From: M1-B18 sp048264125
Lineage (GTDB): Bacteria; Bacillota; Clostridia; Peptostreptococcales; Natronincolaceae
Length of the DNA: 64,000 bases
Assembly: GCA_048264125.1 (NCBI GenBank)
Contig: JBLXDM010000010.1
Location: 62,001-126,000 of the forward strand
Direction of reading: 5' to 3'
The notes under the pieces were generated by a model, which saw nothing but the letters and a program-made list of their open reading frames with translations, did not search any database and was not told the origin of the DNA. Positions 52,260 to 61,127 of this stretch are shown here, one piece after another (the first letter of the stretch is position 1; each line of letters starts with the position of its first letter). Made by a program: the position numbers and the translations under genes.

Positions 52260-53705
52260 TTATTTTATATCCCTTGAGGCCTCCAAGGCCACCTCATAGA
52301 CCCTTCGAAGGGGCAGTCCCGTTTTTCTGGCTATAGCCGCACAGTCCTCGTATTCAGGGGCAGCCTTAACTATATCCCCTTGATGAGCAACCTTTACTCT
52401 TATTTTACCCAGCTCTGTGTCTACCTCGTGGATTTTCCTATGCATACAGTATCGTGAGACTATAGTACGTCTAATGCCTAGGGTAGTAGTCTCCTTCAGC
52501 AGTAGCTCCACCAAGGTCTTTTCGGTTTCCTTTGCTGTTAAAACCGAAAGCAGCACCGCAGGCCTGCTTTTCTTCATATATATTGGCGTATGAAAAACAT
52601 CTAATGCACCTGCCTCCAGCAGAGCCTCCATAGTATAGCCCAGCAGCTCCGAGCTCATATTATCTATATTAGTCTCCAGAAGCACTATATCCTCATGGTG
52701 ATGTCCCTTAGACATTTCCTCCCCCAAAACGACCCTTAAGGCATTGAAGCCTCCGGTTTCTCTTTTTCCCATTCCGTATCCAGCCTTTAATATCTTAATG
52801 GCTGGCATTTTCCCGAAGCCTCCTGCAAGGCATTTTATAATACCCATTCCCGTCGGTGTAACCAGCTCTGTTCTGGCCTCAGTCTGTATAAGAGGTATAT
52901 CACTGCCCGCCAGCATTTCCATAACCGCCGGCACAGGCACCGGTATTGTTCCATGCTGACAGTTAATAAAACCCTGTCCGTCATATAGCGGCGAGGAATA
53001 TACAGCATCTACCCCCAGCAGGTCCAGACAAATGGCAGCTCCTACGATATCCACTATTGAGTCTACTGCACCCACCTCATGAAAGTGAACCTCATGCAGA
53101 GGCTTATCATGAACCTTGGCTTCAGCCCTAGCTATTTCCTCAAAGACCCGTATGCTGAACTCCTTAACCTTCTCCTTTAGATCACTAGCCTTTATCAGGC
53201 CTACTATGTCATCCAGATTTCTGCCATGCTGATGCTCATGGTGGTGACCGTTATGCATCGCTTCTTCTTGACCGTCAGCATGGTGGGAGCAGTGTAAATG
53301 TCCAGCACTGTGATGATGCGTATGCTGCTGATGCTCATGATGACTGTGATGGTGGTGGTGATCATGCTCATGATGGTGATCATGATCTTTGTGGTGATCA
53401 TGATCGTGGTGGTGACTATGGTCATGATGATGTTCATGATCGTGATGATGTTCCCCTGTAGTCACTAGTTTATCCTCTATCATATCCTCGGAGGCTTCCG
53501 GTTCTTCCTCCGTCAGCACTACATTCACATCGGTGCCTATTATGCCATTTTGGGTTTTTTTCCCTATCTCCAGCCTATAGCCCCTTAGCTTCAGCTTTTC
53601 CAGCTCAGCCCTAAGGCGCTTTTCCTCCACACCAAGGTCCAATAATGCTGCCAGAGTCATATCACCGCTTATCCCTGAAAAGCAATCAAAATATAATATT
53701 TTCAA
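52260..53705 (-). CDS. larC: Nickel-pincer cofactor biosynthesis protein LarC, with long His-rich loop
   Basis: LarC of about 481 residues from a TTG at 53705 (GAAGGG before it), so the protein starts at KILYFDCFSGISGDM like its relatives; a TTG at 53723 is the alternative. LarC inserts nickel, with CTP, into the pincer nucleotide. Between the N-terminal domain and HFHEVGAVDSIVDIVGA lies a run of about 80 residues rich in His, Asp and Glu (roughly 45 His), likely a nickel store. C-terminal ETNIDNMSSELLGY is present. L. plantarum LarC is made by frameshift as two parts; here it is one frame. Confidence 0.92.
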   Translation of the reverse strand: MKILYFDCFSGISGDMTLAALLDLGVEEKRLRAELEKLKLRGYRLEIGKKTQNGIIGTDVNVVLTEEEPEASEDMIEDKLVTTGEHHHDHEHHHDHSHHHDHDHHKDHDHHHEHDHHHHHSHHEHQQHTHHHSAGHLHCSHHADGQEEAMHNGHHHEHQHGRNLDDIVGLIKASDLKEKVKEFSIRVFEEIARAEAKVHDKPLHEVHFHEVGAVDSIVDIVGAAICLDLLGVDAVYSSPLYDGQGFINCQHGTIPVPVPAVMEMLAGSDIPLIQTEARTELVTPTGMGIIKCLAGGFGKMPAIKILKAGYGMGKRETGGFNALRVVLGEEMSKGHHHEDIVLLETNIDNMSSELLGYTMEALLEAGALDVFHTPIYMKKSRPAVLLSVLTAKETEKTLVELLLKETTTLGIRRTIVSRYCMHRKIHEVDTELGKIRVKVAHQGDIVKAAPEYEDCAAIARKTGLPLRRVYEVALEASRDIK

Positions 53706-53737
53706 TATAACCCTTCCCTTCAAAACATCCGGTAGTA

Positions 53738-54484
53738 TTATAGCTTGTTTATCATACTGGCTAAATAACCCGCTCCAAAGCCATTGTCTATATTTACAAC
53801 ACCTACACCGCTGGCACAGCTATTTAGCATAGTCAGCAAAGCGGATATTCCGCCAAAGCTAGCACCATAGCCTATGCTGGTGGGAACTGCAATGACAGGC
53901 TTGTCCACCAGCCCACCGACGACGCTGGTAAGGGCACCCTCCATACCGGCTACGACAATCAGTACATTGGCAGAGTTTATCTTGTCCATGTTGGCAAAGA
54001 GCCTATGTATGCCTGCCACGCCCACATCATAAATCCGCATAACACTATTGCCCAAGGCTTCAGCTGTTACAGCCGCCTCTTCGGCCACTGGTATGTCTGA
54101 GGTGCCAGCAGATATCACGGCTATAACCTTGTCGGTTACTATTGCTTCCCTGCGCTTTACCACTACAATTCTGGCGGCCTCATAATAAACGGCATCCTCT
54201 GTGATTTCCTTTATTGCATCGTAGACCTCTCTATCGGCTCTTGTGGCAAGAATATTATTATTCTTTTCCATCAAACGCTCCACTATGCTCTTTATCTGTT
54301 CAAGGGTTTTGCCCTGACAATAAATAACCTCAGGATACCCGTTTCTGATATTTCTGTGATTATCAATCTTAGCAAAGCCAAGATCCTCGAAGGGAAGCTT
54401 TTTCAATTCCTTAAGGGCCTCTTCAATATCGAGGCTCCCGTCCTTAACTCCCAATAGTAATTCCTTTAAGCTATTTGCATCCAT
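53738..54484 (-). CDS. larB: Pincer cofactor biosynthesis carboxylase LarB
   Basis: LarB of 248 residues, which carboxylates and hydrolyses nicotinic acid adenine dinucleotide in the first step of the nickel-pincer cofactor. The N-terminal helices (FEDLGFAKIDNHRNIRNGYPEVIYCQGKT) and a C-terminal PurE-like fold (VISAGTSDIPVAEEAAVTA; VVAGMEGALTSVVGGLVDKPVIAVPTSIGYGASFGGISALLTMLNSCASGVGVVNIDNG) are clear. It is 33 bp from larE and 14-33 bp from larC. Confidence 0.94.
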   Translation of the reverse strand: MDANSLKELLLGVKDGSLDIEEALKELKKLPFEDLGFAKIDNHRNIRNGYPEVIYCQGKTLEQIKSIVERLMEKNNNILATRADREVYDAIKEITEDAVYYEAARIVVVKRREAIVTDKVIAVISAGTSDIPVAEEAAVTAEALGNSVMRIYDVGVAGIHRLFANMDKINSANVLIVVAGMEGALTSVVGGLVDKPVIAVPTSIGYGASFGGISALLTMLNSCASGVGVVNIDNGFGAGYLASMINKL

Positions 54485-54517
54485 TATTGCCTACAGCCCC
54501 TTCCATCGATTTAGCTA

Positions 54518-55336
54518 TTAGATTGCTGTCGTATCAATAGTTTCATTCATACTTCCGGTCCTGTAGCCCTTTAAATCCAGAGCAACATAATTGAAGCCGA
54601 TCTTTTTAAAGGACTGATATATTTCATCCATCAGCTCCTCATTAAAGAATTTCTTCATTTCCTCCTGTGATACCTCAATTCTGGCTAAGTTTTCATGGTG
54701 TCTAACCCTAACTGTTCTGAATCCTAAATCCAGCAGCAGCTGTTCCGCCTGATCCACCATGCTTAGCTTTTCCTTCGTTATTTCATGCCCATAGGGAAAT
54801 CTAGAAGCTAAACAGGCGAAGGCTTGCTTATTCCATGTCGGTAGCTTCATTTCCTTTGACAGGGCTCTAATATCATCCTTGGTCATACCTGCTTCCTTCA
54901 GGGGACTTATAACCTTAAGCTCATTGACGGCCTTCAGACCTGGTCTGTAATCGCCTATGTCATCCATATTTGAACCATCCGCAACGCATTTCATACCCAG
55001 CTCCCTTGCAACCTCATGAACCTTTGTAAAAAGCTCCTTTTTGCAATAATAGCATCTATTTACGGGATTGCTGGAGAAGCCGTCGATATCCAATTCTTCA
55101 GATACGATGACTACATGCTTAACACCAAGCTCCTTGGCAAAATTCTCGGCTAGCTTGTACTCTCTTTCAGGATATGTTGAGGATTGTGCTGTAACCGCCA
55201 CCACCCTGTCTCCTAAAATATCATAAGCCACCTTTAGTAGGAAGGTACTATCTACCCCTCCCGAAAAGGCAACTGCAAGACCTTCAGAGTCTCTAATAAT
55301 TTCCTTAAGCTTATTATACTTAGTTTGCAAATCCAT
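54518..55336 (-). CDS. larE: Pincer cofactor sulfurtransferase LarE, three-cysteine type
   Basis: LarE of 272 residues. The PP-loop is AFSGGVDSTFLLK (23-35). It has Cys95-X2-Cys98 (NRCYYCKKE) and Cys175 (FACLASRFPYG). In the L. plantarum enzyme only Cys176 is used up as sulfur donor; LarE proteins with CXXC plus this cysteine bind a [4Fe-4S] cluster that carries the sulfur catalytically. This copy belongs to the latter kind by residue pattern. It is the first gene of larEBC. The lactate racemase larA is not in the window. Confidence 0.93.
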   Translation of the reverse strand: MDLQTKYNKLKEIIRDSEGLAVAFSGGVDSTFLLKVAYDILGDRVVAVTAQSSTYPEREYKLAENFAKELGVKHVVIVSEELDIDGFSSNPVNRCYYCKKELFTKVHEVARELGMKCVADGSNMDDIGDYRPGLKAVNELKVISPLKEAGMTKDDIRALSKEMKLPTWNKQAFACLASRFPYGHEITKEKLSMVDQAEQLLLDLGFRTVRVRHHENLARIEVSQEEMKKFFNEELMDEIYQSFKKIGFNYVALDLKGYRTGSMNETIDTTAI

Positions 55337-55463
55337 ATTGACATCACCCTTTACTTAGAAATAATATTTATTTTAAGCTTTTCATAAGCCTGTTAAACAT
55401 GACTATATACAATAGAATACCACAATTCTCTGCATAATGAAAACTACGGCAGAATATAATAAT

Positions 55464-55503
55464 AGCCCATAAAAGACATATTTAAGGAAGTCCTTTTATG
55501 GGC
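55464..55503. promoter_or_regulatory. Hairpin in the larE upstream region
   Basis: AGCCCATAAAAG and CTTTTATGGGC form an 11-bp inverted repeat with a 17-base spacer, about 130 bp upstream of larE. No U-tail on either strand. It may be an operator for a nickel- or lactate-responsive regulator, or the end of the AEC gene's region. No function shown. Confidence 0.4.
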
Positions 55504-55601
55504 AGTACTGAATTATAATATACCATAATTTAGCTCAACGAGTCAATTATATCTGAAAAATCTAACTTTTAACACAAGTGCCTTAACCTCTTCCTGCAGG
55601 C

Positions 55602-56537
55602 CTATTTCAGTATAACAAAGAGGGCAAAAATAGCGATGCTCACAACCGTATTAAGGACAACGGTATTGTTGGTAAGCTCCTCATTTTCCTTATTACTATA
55701 GGTGCCTATAAAAATTGATAGGGATAAGGGGGGAGGCAGTATAAAAAATATGAAGTATGCATAGTTAAATAGAATATCCGGCTGCATAATTCTGTCTATA
55801 ATTAAAAATTTAACTGCATAGCTTATCGAAAGCATTGTAAGCATACGAATTGCCAAAAGCTTTAGACTTTCCTTCATATACTTTTTCTTTAGCTTCAGAC
55901 CATAGCCAATGATGATTAATATTAAAGGCGTTGCAAGATTTGAAAGATATTCTAAGGTGGTGTATATGCCCGTTGCAACAGGATTACTTCTAAGCCATTC
56001 ACCTAAGCCAAGTACATTGAATAATATGCCTAAGGCTATACTTATAATGGTAGGTGATTTTATAACCTCAGCGGCTATCCCCAGGGATATTTTTTCCTGC
56101 CTTAGATTCATTCGCATAATGGTGTAAAATACCAGCCATATAAAAAACTCGTGTCCAACCCCCAATATAGATATCTTGCCTACATTTTCAATTCCGAATA
56201 GGGCTGCAAATAAAGGTATACCCAATAGTCCATAGGTGCATCCGGAGGTAACAAAGGGCAAGACAGGATGCTTTATCCATTTAACACTATTTAATAAAAA
56301 GCCTAGAGCATATTGCAGACAAAGGGTTATAAAAATTATGATAAATACTAAAAAGTATTCCCTTCTAAGCTCCATGTTAATAAAGGCTAAAAATAAAACA
56401 GACGATAGTGCAATATTGATTATAAATTTCTTTATCTCATCGATGGTGCTTTGCTTCATCAGCTGCTTTTGATGCATTAGCTTGCCTAAGGCTATCAGAA
56501 TTATTATAGGCATTAGCTTTGACGTAATTTCCCCCAT
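55602..56537 (-). CDS. AEC-family transporter (auxin efflux carrier-like)
   Basis: A 311-residue membrane protein with about ten segments in two halves. Typical AEC blocks are ALGKLMHQKQLMKQSTIDEIKKFIINIALSSVLFLAFINMEL near the start and TYSNKENEELTNNTVVLNTVVSIAIFALFVIL at the end. Members carry malate or other dicarboxylates; the cargo here is unknown. Single gene. Confidence 0.87.
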   Translation of the reverse strand: MGEITSKLMPIIILIALGKLMHQKQLMKQSTIDEIKKFIINIALSSVLFLAFINMELRREYFLVFIIIFITLCLQYALGFLLNSVKWIKHPVLPFVTSGCTYGLLGIPLFAALFGIENVGKISILGVGHEFFIWLVFYTIMRMNLRQEKISLGIAAEVIKSPTIISIALGILFNVLGLGEWLRSNPVATGIYTTLEYLSNLATPLILIIIGYGLKLKKKYMKESLKLLAIRMLTMLSISYAVKFLIIDRIMQPDILFNYAYFIFFILPPPLSLSIFIGTYSNKENEELTNNTVVLNTVVSIAIFALFVILK

Positions 56538-56685
56538 TTAAATGCTACCTTTCTTTGATGTCTTAAATTAATACTAATAATATACCCTTAGCATAGAAAT
56601 TTGTCAAATTAACGGGAAACTGCATTTGCTTAACCTGATAAATATTTAATTATTAAAAGGCGATCTATGTTATACTGTAATAGAG

Positions 56686-56713
56686 CAAAGTGGCCTCGCC
56701 ACGTTAGTTTTCC
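56686..56713 (+). repeat. Dispersed 28-bp hairpin repeat in the leader of the DUF368 gene
   Basis: CAAAGTGGCCTCGCCACGTT followed by AGTTTTCC, 26 of 28 bases equal to 10348-10375. It forms GTGGC-CTC-GCCAC. The gap 56538-56839 otherwise holds a TATACT -10 candidate near 56671 and GC-richer sequence with CGCCGCTTCGCTG, but no gene. Confidence 0.6.
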
Positions 56714-56839
56714 AAGGAAACCATGTGTTCTCTAGGACGCCGCTTCGCTGTATCCTCCCTATTTTAACAAGGGAGAAACCCCTTAACATCCCCTAAAATT
56801 CCCATTCTGTCTAGCAAAATAAGAGAAGAGGTGAGGGCT

Positions 56840-57658
56840 ATGAAGGGACTCTTGAACATTCTAAAGGGCATGATTATTGGAATATCTGTATTAATACCAG
56901 GTATAAGCGGTGGCACCATGGCTATGATATTGGGAATTTACGAGGATTTAATTCACGCCTTCTGCAGCTTTGCTGAGGATTGGAAAACGCATGGCCTGCT
57001 TTTACTGCAGGTGACTATTGGTGGGCTTTTAAGCCTTGTAGCCTTCAGCTATATCATTGAGAATTTGTTAAATAAATATCCCTATAGGATACAATTTTTA
57101 TTTATAGGCATAATTATTGGCGGTCTGCCAATAATGTATAGAAAATATAAAAGCACCTGCTTAAGAGAGAGTAAGGATTTCGTATACTTCCTTGCGGGCT
57201 TCATTATGGTTATTATTCTATCCTCCGACCTTTTCACCATCTCATTCGGTGATTATCGTCAAGGTATCATGTATTATCTGTTGCTGTATCTGGTGGGGAT
57301 ATTTGTAGCAATAGCAATGGTTCTGCCGGGTGTAAGCGGCGCATTGGTCCTTATGACCCTAGGGTTGTATGGCACTACATTGAAGGCTATAAATGAGTTT
57401 AATATCCCGTTGCTTCTCCCCCTTTCTCTAGGAATACTTACAGGTATAGTGCTGGGCTCAAGGCTTGTGGCAGGTATATTGTTAAGGTATCCTGGAAAAG
57501 GGTATATGATGATTATTGGCTTTGTGACTGCCTCTATGATACCAATCTTCCCCAGCATGCCCCATGGCGCTCAATATCTTCCGTCTTTAGCGGCTTTAGC
57601 ATTCGGAGCCCTTGCCATATCCCTCTTGCGGGTCACTGCTGGGATATACAAGGGTTAA
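56840..57658 (+). CDS. DUF368-family membrane protein (polyprenyl-phosphate flippase group)
   Basis: A 272-residue protein from the ATG at 56840 (AGAGGTGAGG before it; a GTG at 56831 is the alternative). DUF368 signatures GISVLIPGISGGTMAMILGIYEDLI (near 13-37) and VLPGVSGALVLMTLGLYGTTLKAI (near 160) are two inverted halves of one transporter fold, with about eight segments. DUF368 proteins (PopT) have been reported to recycle undecaprenyl phosphate across the membrane. Single gene. Confidence 0.9.
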   Translation: MKGLLNILKGMIIGISVLIPGISGGTMAMILGIYEDLIHAFCSFAEDWKTHGLLLLQVTIGGLLSLVAFSYIIENLLNKYPYRIQFLFIGIIIGGLPIMYRKYKSTCLRESKDFVYFLAGFIMVIILSSDLFTISFGDYRQGIMYYLLLYLVGIFVAIAMVLPGVSGALVLMTLGLYGTTLKAINEFNIPLLLPLSLGILTGIVLGSRLVAGILLRYPGKGYMMIIGFVTASMIPIFPSMPHGAQYLPSLAALAFGALAISLLRVTAGIYKG

Positions 57659-57750
57659 TAGAGAATGAAAATATAGATGATACACTTTTTCAACAAACTA
57701 AGCTGTATGCTTTTAATGATGAAATGCATATACTTTAAAAGGGTGATTAA

Positions 57751-58317
57751 ATGCGTAGAAAAAGATATTTTCAAAGGCTATATAAATTTAACGAAAAAAG
57801 CAACACCTATGCCATTGATGTTTCCTTAGACACCTATGATGATGTCTATGACGATTGGGATGCCTCACCCTTTAAAAGAAGAGATATCGAGGATGAGTTT
57901 AATGATTTCGTTGTCAACTCCTCACAGGATATACCCTTTAATTATGATGTCAGCATAGTTTTATTTCTACCTGAGGCAAAAAGGGATGAGCAAAAGGAGA
58001 TAACCCTTATTGCAGCCTATCGAAATTATTATGCCTATGCCTTAGATAGACTTAATAAGAGAAAAACCATATTATATGAAAAGATTATCTCCTATCTGCT
58101 TCTGTCCATATTCATGCTGGGTATAGGATATTTCTTCTTCCGAGGGGCGAAATCGATAATTACCAGCATTCTACACGAGGGCATATTTATAGGTGGCTGG
58201 GTATTTCTATGGGAGTTTTTTACCAGTATTTTTATAACCCTAAGGGAGCTTCAGGAGGAGTATCGGATTGTCAAAAGATTATATAAGGCAGAAATAGTAT
58301 TTAAATATATTGAATAA
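57751..58317 (+). CDS. Membrane protein of unknown function
   Basis: A 188-residue protein with an acidic cytoplasmic N-terminal half (VSLDTYDDVYDDWDASPFKRRDIEDEFNDFV) and a C-terminal half with two membrane segments (about 110-130 and 140-162). No known domain recognised. AAAAGGGTGATTAA precedes the ATG. It is convergent with the MerR gene and shares its terminator. Confidence 0.65.
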   Translation: MRRKRYFQRLYKFNEKSNTYAIDVSLDTYDDVYDDWDASPFKRRDIEDEFNDFVVNSSQDIPFNYDVSIVLFLPEAKRDEQKEITLIAAYRNYYAYALDRLNKRKTILYEKIISYLLLSIFMLGIGYFFFRGAKSIITSILHEGIFIGGWVFLWEFFTSIFITLRELQEEYRIVKRLYKAEIVFKYIE

Positions 58318-58318
58318 A

Positions 58319-58355
58319 AGAGTAGGATTGATACCACCGTATCAGTCCTACTCTT
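58319..58355. terminator. Bidirectional terminator between the membrane protein and merR
   Basis: AGAGTAGGA-TTGATACCACCGTATCAG-TCCTACTCT: 9-bp outer stem and an inner TGATAC/GTATCA stem, tails AAAAG and TTAGTATT. It serves both convergent genes. Confidence 0.8.
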
Positions 58356-58359
58356 AGTA

Positions 58360-59124
58360 TTACATTTTCATTTCAGTATAAATATGAACCGCATCCCTTA
58401 GAAATGCTGCTAGACCAGGCTGTTCCTTATCGTAGTAGGCTGTAAATCTTTCATCATCTACATACATTTGAGCCACACCTGCGTGGGCCTCCTTGCTGTA
58501 GCTGCCCCAAGCCCTTTCAATCCATTGCTTATGAAGCTCTGCTGTTTTTTGTCCCAGCTCTCCGGCAGGATCACCAGTCTTAAAGGCCTCCGCCAGGGTT
58601 CTAAGAACTTCATTTCCAAGGGCCTCAAAGGCGTCATACTCCTCCTTGGTCATATTCTTAAAGACCTGGTTGGACTTTTCCACTGCCTCATCACCGTATT
58701 TTTCTCTGACCTCTTTACCGTACTTTTCTTCATTTTCCTGTACTAGCTTTTGCTTAAAGCCTTCAAACTTTTCTTTATCAGACATTTCAATTCTCCCTTC
58801 CGTAACCGCCAAGGTTTTTTCAACATTGGCTATTAGTGTATCTATTTGCATTCTTTTATCAAGGAGCCTTCCCAGATGCTGCTTCAGTGCCTTAGCTGCG
58901 TCAAAGTTAGGGGCAGTGATGATATCCTTTATTTCTTCAAGACTCACCCCCAGCTCTCTATAGAAGAGAATTTGCTGAAGCCTGTCAACTTCCTTCTGAC
59001 CATATATTCGATACCCCGATGAATTGATTCTTGCCGGCTTAAGAATCCCTATTTCATCATAGTATCGCAGGGTCCTTGTGCTTACTCCTGCCAATTCCCC
59101 AAGCCTTTGCACTGTGTATTCCAT
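58360..59124 (-). CDS. MerR-family regulator with TipAS drug-recognition domain
   Basis: A 254-residue TipA-like activator. Residues 1-70 form a MerR winged helix (YTVQRLGELAGVSTRTLRYYDEIGILKPARINSSGYRIY), 75-110 a dimer helix, and 140-250 a TipAS domain (WGSYSKEAHAGVAQMYVDDERFTAYYDKEQPGLAAFLRDAVHIY). TipAS domains bind thiopeptides and other drugs covalently or tightly and switch on export or self-expression. The canonical cysteine of TipAL is not seen here; there is none in the domain. A strong operator lies upstream. Confidence 0.92.
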   Translation of the reverse strand: MEYTVQRLGELAGVSTRTLRYYDEIGILKPARINSSGYRIYGQKEVDRLQQILFYRELGVSLEEIKDIITAPNFDAAKALKQHLGRLLDKRMQIDTLIANVEKTLAVTEGRIEMSDKEKFEGFKQKLVQENEEKYGKEVREKYGDEAVEKSNQVFKNMTKEEYDAFEALGNEVLRTLAEAFKTGDPAGELGQKTAELHKQWIERAWGSYSKEAHAGVAQMYVDDERFTAYYDKEQPGLAAFLRDAVHIYTEMKM

Positions 59125-59146
59125 GGTCTCACCTCCTGATAATTAA

Positions 59147-59177
59147 ACTATACACCTTTACGTTACGTCAAGGTCAA
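59147..59177 (-). promoter_or_regulatory. MerR-type promoter with 19-bp spacer and palindromic operator
   Basis: Minus strand TTGACC (59172-59177), 19-bp spacer, TATAGT (59147-59152). The spacer holds half-sites ACCTTTACGT and ACGTCAAGGT around one base (59154-59174). An over-long spacer with a dyad between -35 and -10 is the hallmark of MerR activation, so the gene most likely controls itself. Confidence 0.85.
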
Positions 59178-59192
59178 CAGCTTTTATAAAAA

Positions 59193-60200
59193 TTATTTAG
59201 TTTTTATTTTATCGTATTTTATTCCCTTGTATAAGGCTGCTGCTATTTCGCCAAGGCTAGCTGCTATGATAATAACTATAAGCCCCCTACTGAACAAATA
59301 CTTGGCAGCGGTTAAATTAAAGTCCCAATTAAAAAGATTCGATACTTCATTTGTTAAATTAGGATTATAAATATCGGGGTTTGTGAAAATCAATAGCGTC
59401 AATACCATAGATATTATAGATAACGCTGAGATGGCTATAGCTGTCTTTAAACTCCACCTGCCTGCCACAAGCTTTATGGTCTCCTTTGCGATGCTGATCA
59501 AAAACATGAATGCGATAACTAGCTTAATGCCCTCCAGCACCTCTAGATTAAATATTGGGATAACCTTCATTCCAGATGGTGTAGCACTATAAATTGCAAA
59601 TATTTTAGGATAGAAATATATGATGGAAACGAATATGGTAGTAAAGATAATCCCGGTTATTGTTTCACCTCTGGAAATCTTAGCTTTCTTTTGAGGTATC
59701 TGGGGTAGGCTATCGAGGCTCCAGACCTCCCTATTGCCTGATAAATTTACATCCTCAGCCTCATAGTGCTCTGCAATAGCAAAGGATACTGTAACCCATA
59801 CAAATGCCTGTGATATGGCTGAAAGCAAGGTTCCAATATATTCAATGGCTATTTTTATTATGTTTTCCTCAGCGGAATAAATGCCTCCCACCGCAGTAGC
59901 TACGGATATACCGATAAAAACCGCCAATGCAACTATTTTAAGCACCATTAAATAGCTGTCAAAAAGCTTCGGTCCAATCAAATACCTTGACTTGCTCTTA
60001 TAGCTATTGGCAAGGGCTACGGGGTTGCCCAGCTCCAAAAGCACAGCCCTAATCTTATCCTCATGGCTTTGTGGACCTTCATGGGCCTCCAGCATATCGT
60101 CTATCAGACTATTTAGCTCCTTGCTTATGTCCTCCCTCTGCTTAGACGGCAGCTCCTTGGTCACTGCATAAATATATCTATCAATTAAGTCCATATGCAT
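59193..60200 (-). CDS. HAAS-domain membrane protein
   Basis: A 335-residue protein. The N-terminal 70 residues are a HAAS (high-affinity-signal-type) helical domain (YIYAVTKELPSKQREDISKELNSLIDDMLEAHEG), usual in genes that follow PadR regulators. Then about seven membrane segments in the remainder. Its start is 1 bp after the padR stop, so it is coupled. The pair is common in Firmicutes and of unknown function, possibly cell envelope stress signalling. Confidence 0.83.
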   Translation of the reverse strand: MHMDLIDRYIYAVTKELPSKQREDISKELNSLIDDMLEAHEGPQSHEDKIRAVLLELGNPVALANSYKSKSRYLIGPKLFDSYLMVLKIVALAVFIGISVATAVGGIYSAEENIIKIAIEYIGTLLSAISQAFVWVTVSFAIAEHYEAEDVNLSGNREVWSLDSLPQIPQKKAKISRGETITGIIFTTIFVSIIYFYPKIFAIYSATPSGMKVIPIFNLEVLEGIKLVIAFMFLISIAKETIKLVAGRWSLKTAIAISALSIISMVLTLLIFTNPDIYNPNLTNEVSNLFNWDFNLTAAKYLFSRGLIVIIIAASLGEIAAALYKGIKYDKIKTK

Positions 60201-60201
60201 C

Positions 60202-60543
60202 CTACTCCTTTATTATTTTATTCATTCTGTCCACCATATTCATCCAGCTTTCTCTTAACAGTCCGAATATCTCTTTGCCATAGCTGCTTAGCTGGTAATA
60301 TTTTCTTGGCTTAGCGCTACCTGTATCCCAGCTGCTTTCCAGCAGTCCCTGACTCTCAAGCCTTCTCAGCAGCGGATATAGTGTCCCGGCATCTACAGCT
60401 ATACCCTTCTCCTCCAGTAAAACCACCAGCGAATATCCGTATTGTGGCTCCTTAAGCTGACTCATTACACTTAAGATGATAGTACCTCTCCTTAGCTCCA
60501 AGACAAGGCTTTCCAGCAGTGCATCCTGCTTCTTATCCTCCAC
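60202..60543 (-). CDS. PadR-family transcriptional regulator
   Basis: A 113-residue PadR-s1 type winged-helix regulator from a GTG at 60543 with AGGAGGTGATGTT before it; a longer reading from 60579 turns the ribosome site into codons. Core LVLELRRGTIILSVMSQLKEPQYGYSLVVLLEEKGIAVDAGTLYPLLRRLESQGLLESSW is typical. It probably represses its own operon with the HAAS protein. Confidence 0.92.
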   Translation of the reverse strand: MEDKKQDALLESLVLELRRGTIILSVMSQLKEPQYGYSLVVLLEEKGIAVDAGTLYPLLRRLESQGLLESSWDTGSAKPRKYYQLSSYGKEIFGLLRESWMNMVDRMNKIIKE

Positions 60544-60634
60544 AACATCACCTCCTAATTTCATTATACTGTATGCCACACACTATTGTAAATATATTAT
60601 TATAGTATTGCTAATTATATTATTTATATACAAC

Positions 60635-60673
60635 AAAAAGGCAAGGTATAAAAAATATATCCCTTGCCTTTTT
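60635..60673. terminator. Bidirectional terminator between padR upstream region and the small membrane protein
   Basis: AAAAAGGCAAGG and CCTTGCCTTTTT form a 12-bp stem with a 15-base loop. It ends the transcript of 60684-61127 on the minus strand. Confidence 0.88.
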
Positions 60674-60683
60674 TGCCACTATT

Positions 60684-61127
60684 CTATTTTTCATCATCCT
60701 TGTTTTGCCGATGCTTTATTAAGCTAATTATGCCTATTATTGTAAGACTTACTATAGACGCCAGTATTAAAACTATTGCCCCGCTATCATTGGTTGATTC
60801 AGTTGCTACGCCTCTGCTTTTTACTAAGAAGGCCACTAGGGCTGCACTAACTAATGTGAGGACTACTGTAAAAATTGGTCTCTTCGCTGTATTCTGACCC
60901 TTGCTGGAGGTGCCAACATAAGCATTCGACATTATTAGTCTCACCACATAGCTTCCTGATACTAAAGTAAGAATGGCAATTATATTGGCAGGATAGCTGA
61001 TCCAGCTAAATCCAAAACCATGAAGTCCTACATCTATTAAAAGAATATACATCAGCAATAAAAAGGATTGATTACCTATTTTATTCCTTAGCTGAAGCTG
61101 CATTTCATCCAGATTTCTTTTATTCAT
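60684..61127 (-). CDS. Membrane protein partnered with an XRE regulator
   Basis: A 147-residue protein from the ATG at 61127 (GGGAGGATGATGGGA before it; the reading from 61154 overlaps more and lacks a site). Four membrane segments are predicted (about 21-41, 47-65, 84-104, 113-135). This kind of small membrane protein (DUF3796/DUF6773-like plan) often follows a Cro-like regulator. It overlaps the regulator's end by 8 bp. Function unknown. Confidence 0.72.
   Translation of the reverse strand: MNKRNLDEMQLQLRNKIGNQSFLLLMYILLIDVGLHGFGFSWISYPANIIAILTLVSGSYVVRLIMSNAYVGTSSKGQNTAKRPIFTVVLTLVSAALVAFLVKSRGVATESTNDSGAIVLILASIVSLTIIGIISLIKHRQNKDDEK

Noticed and set aside
53220..53450. Low-complexity CATGATG-rich stretch as a repeat or sequencing artefact
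   Set aside because: It is in frame within larC and codes the His-rich loop expected in nickel proteins; opposite-frame ORFs here are shadows.
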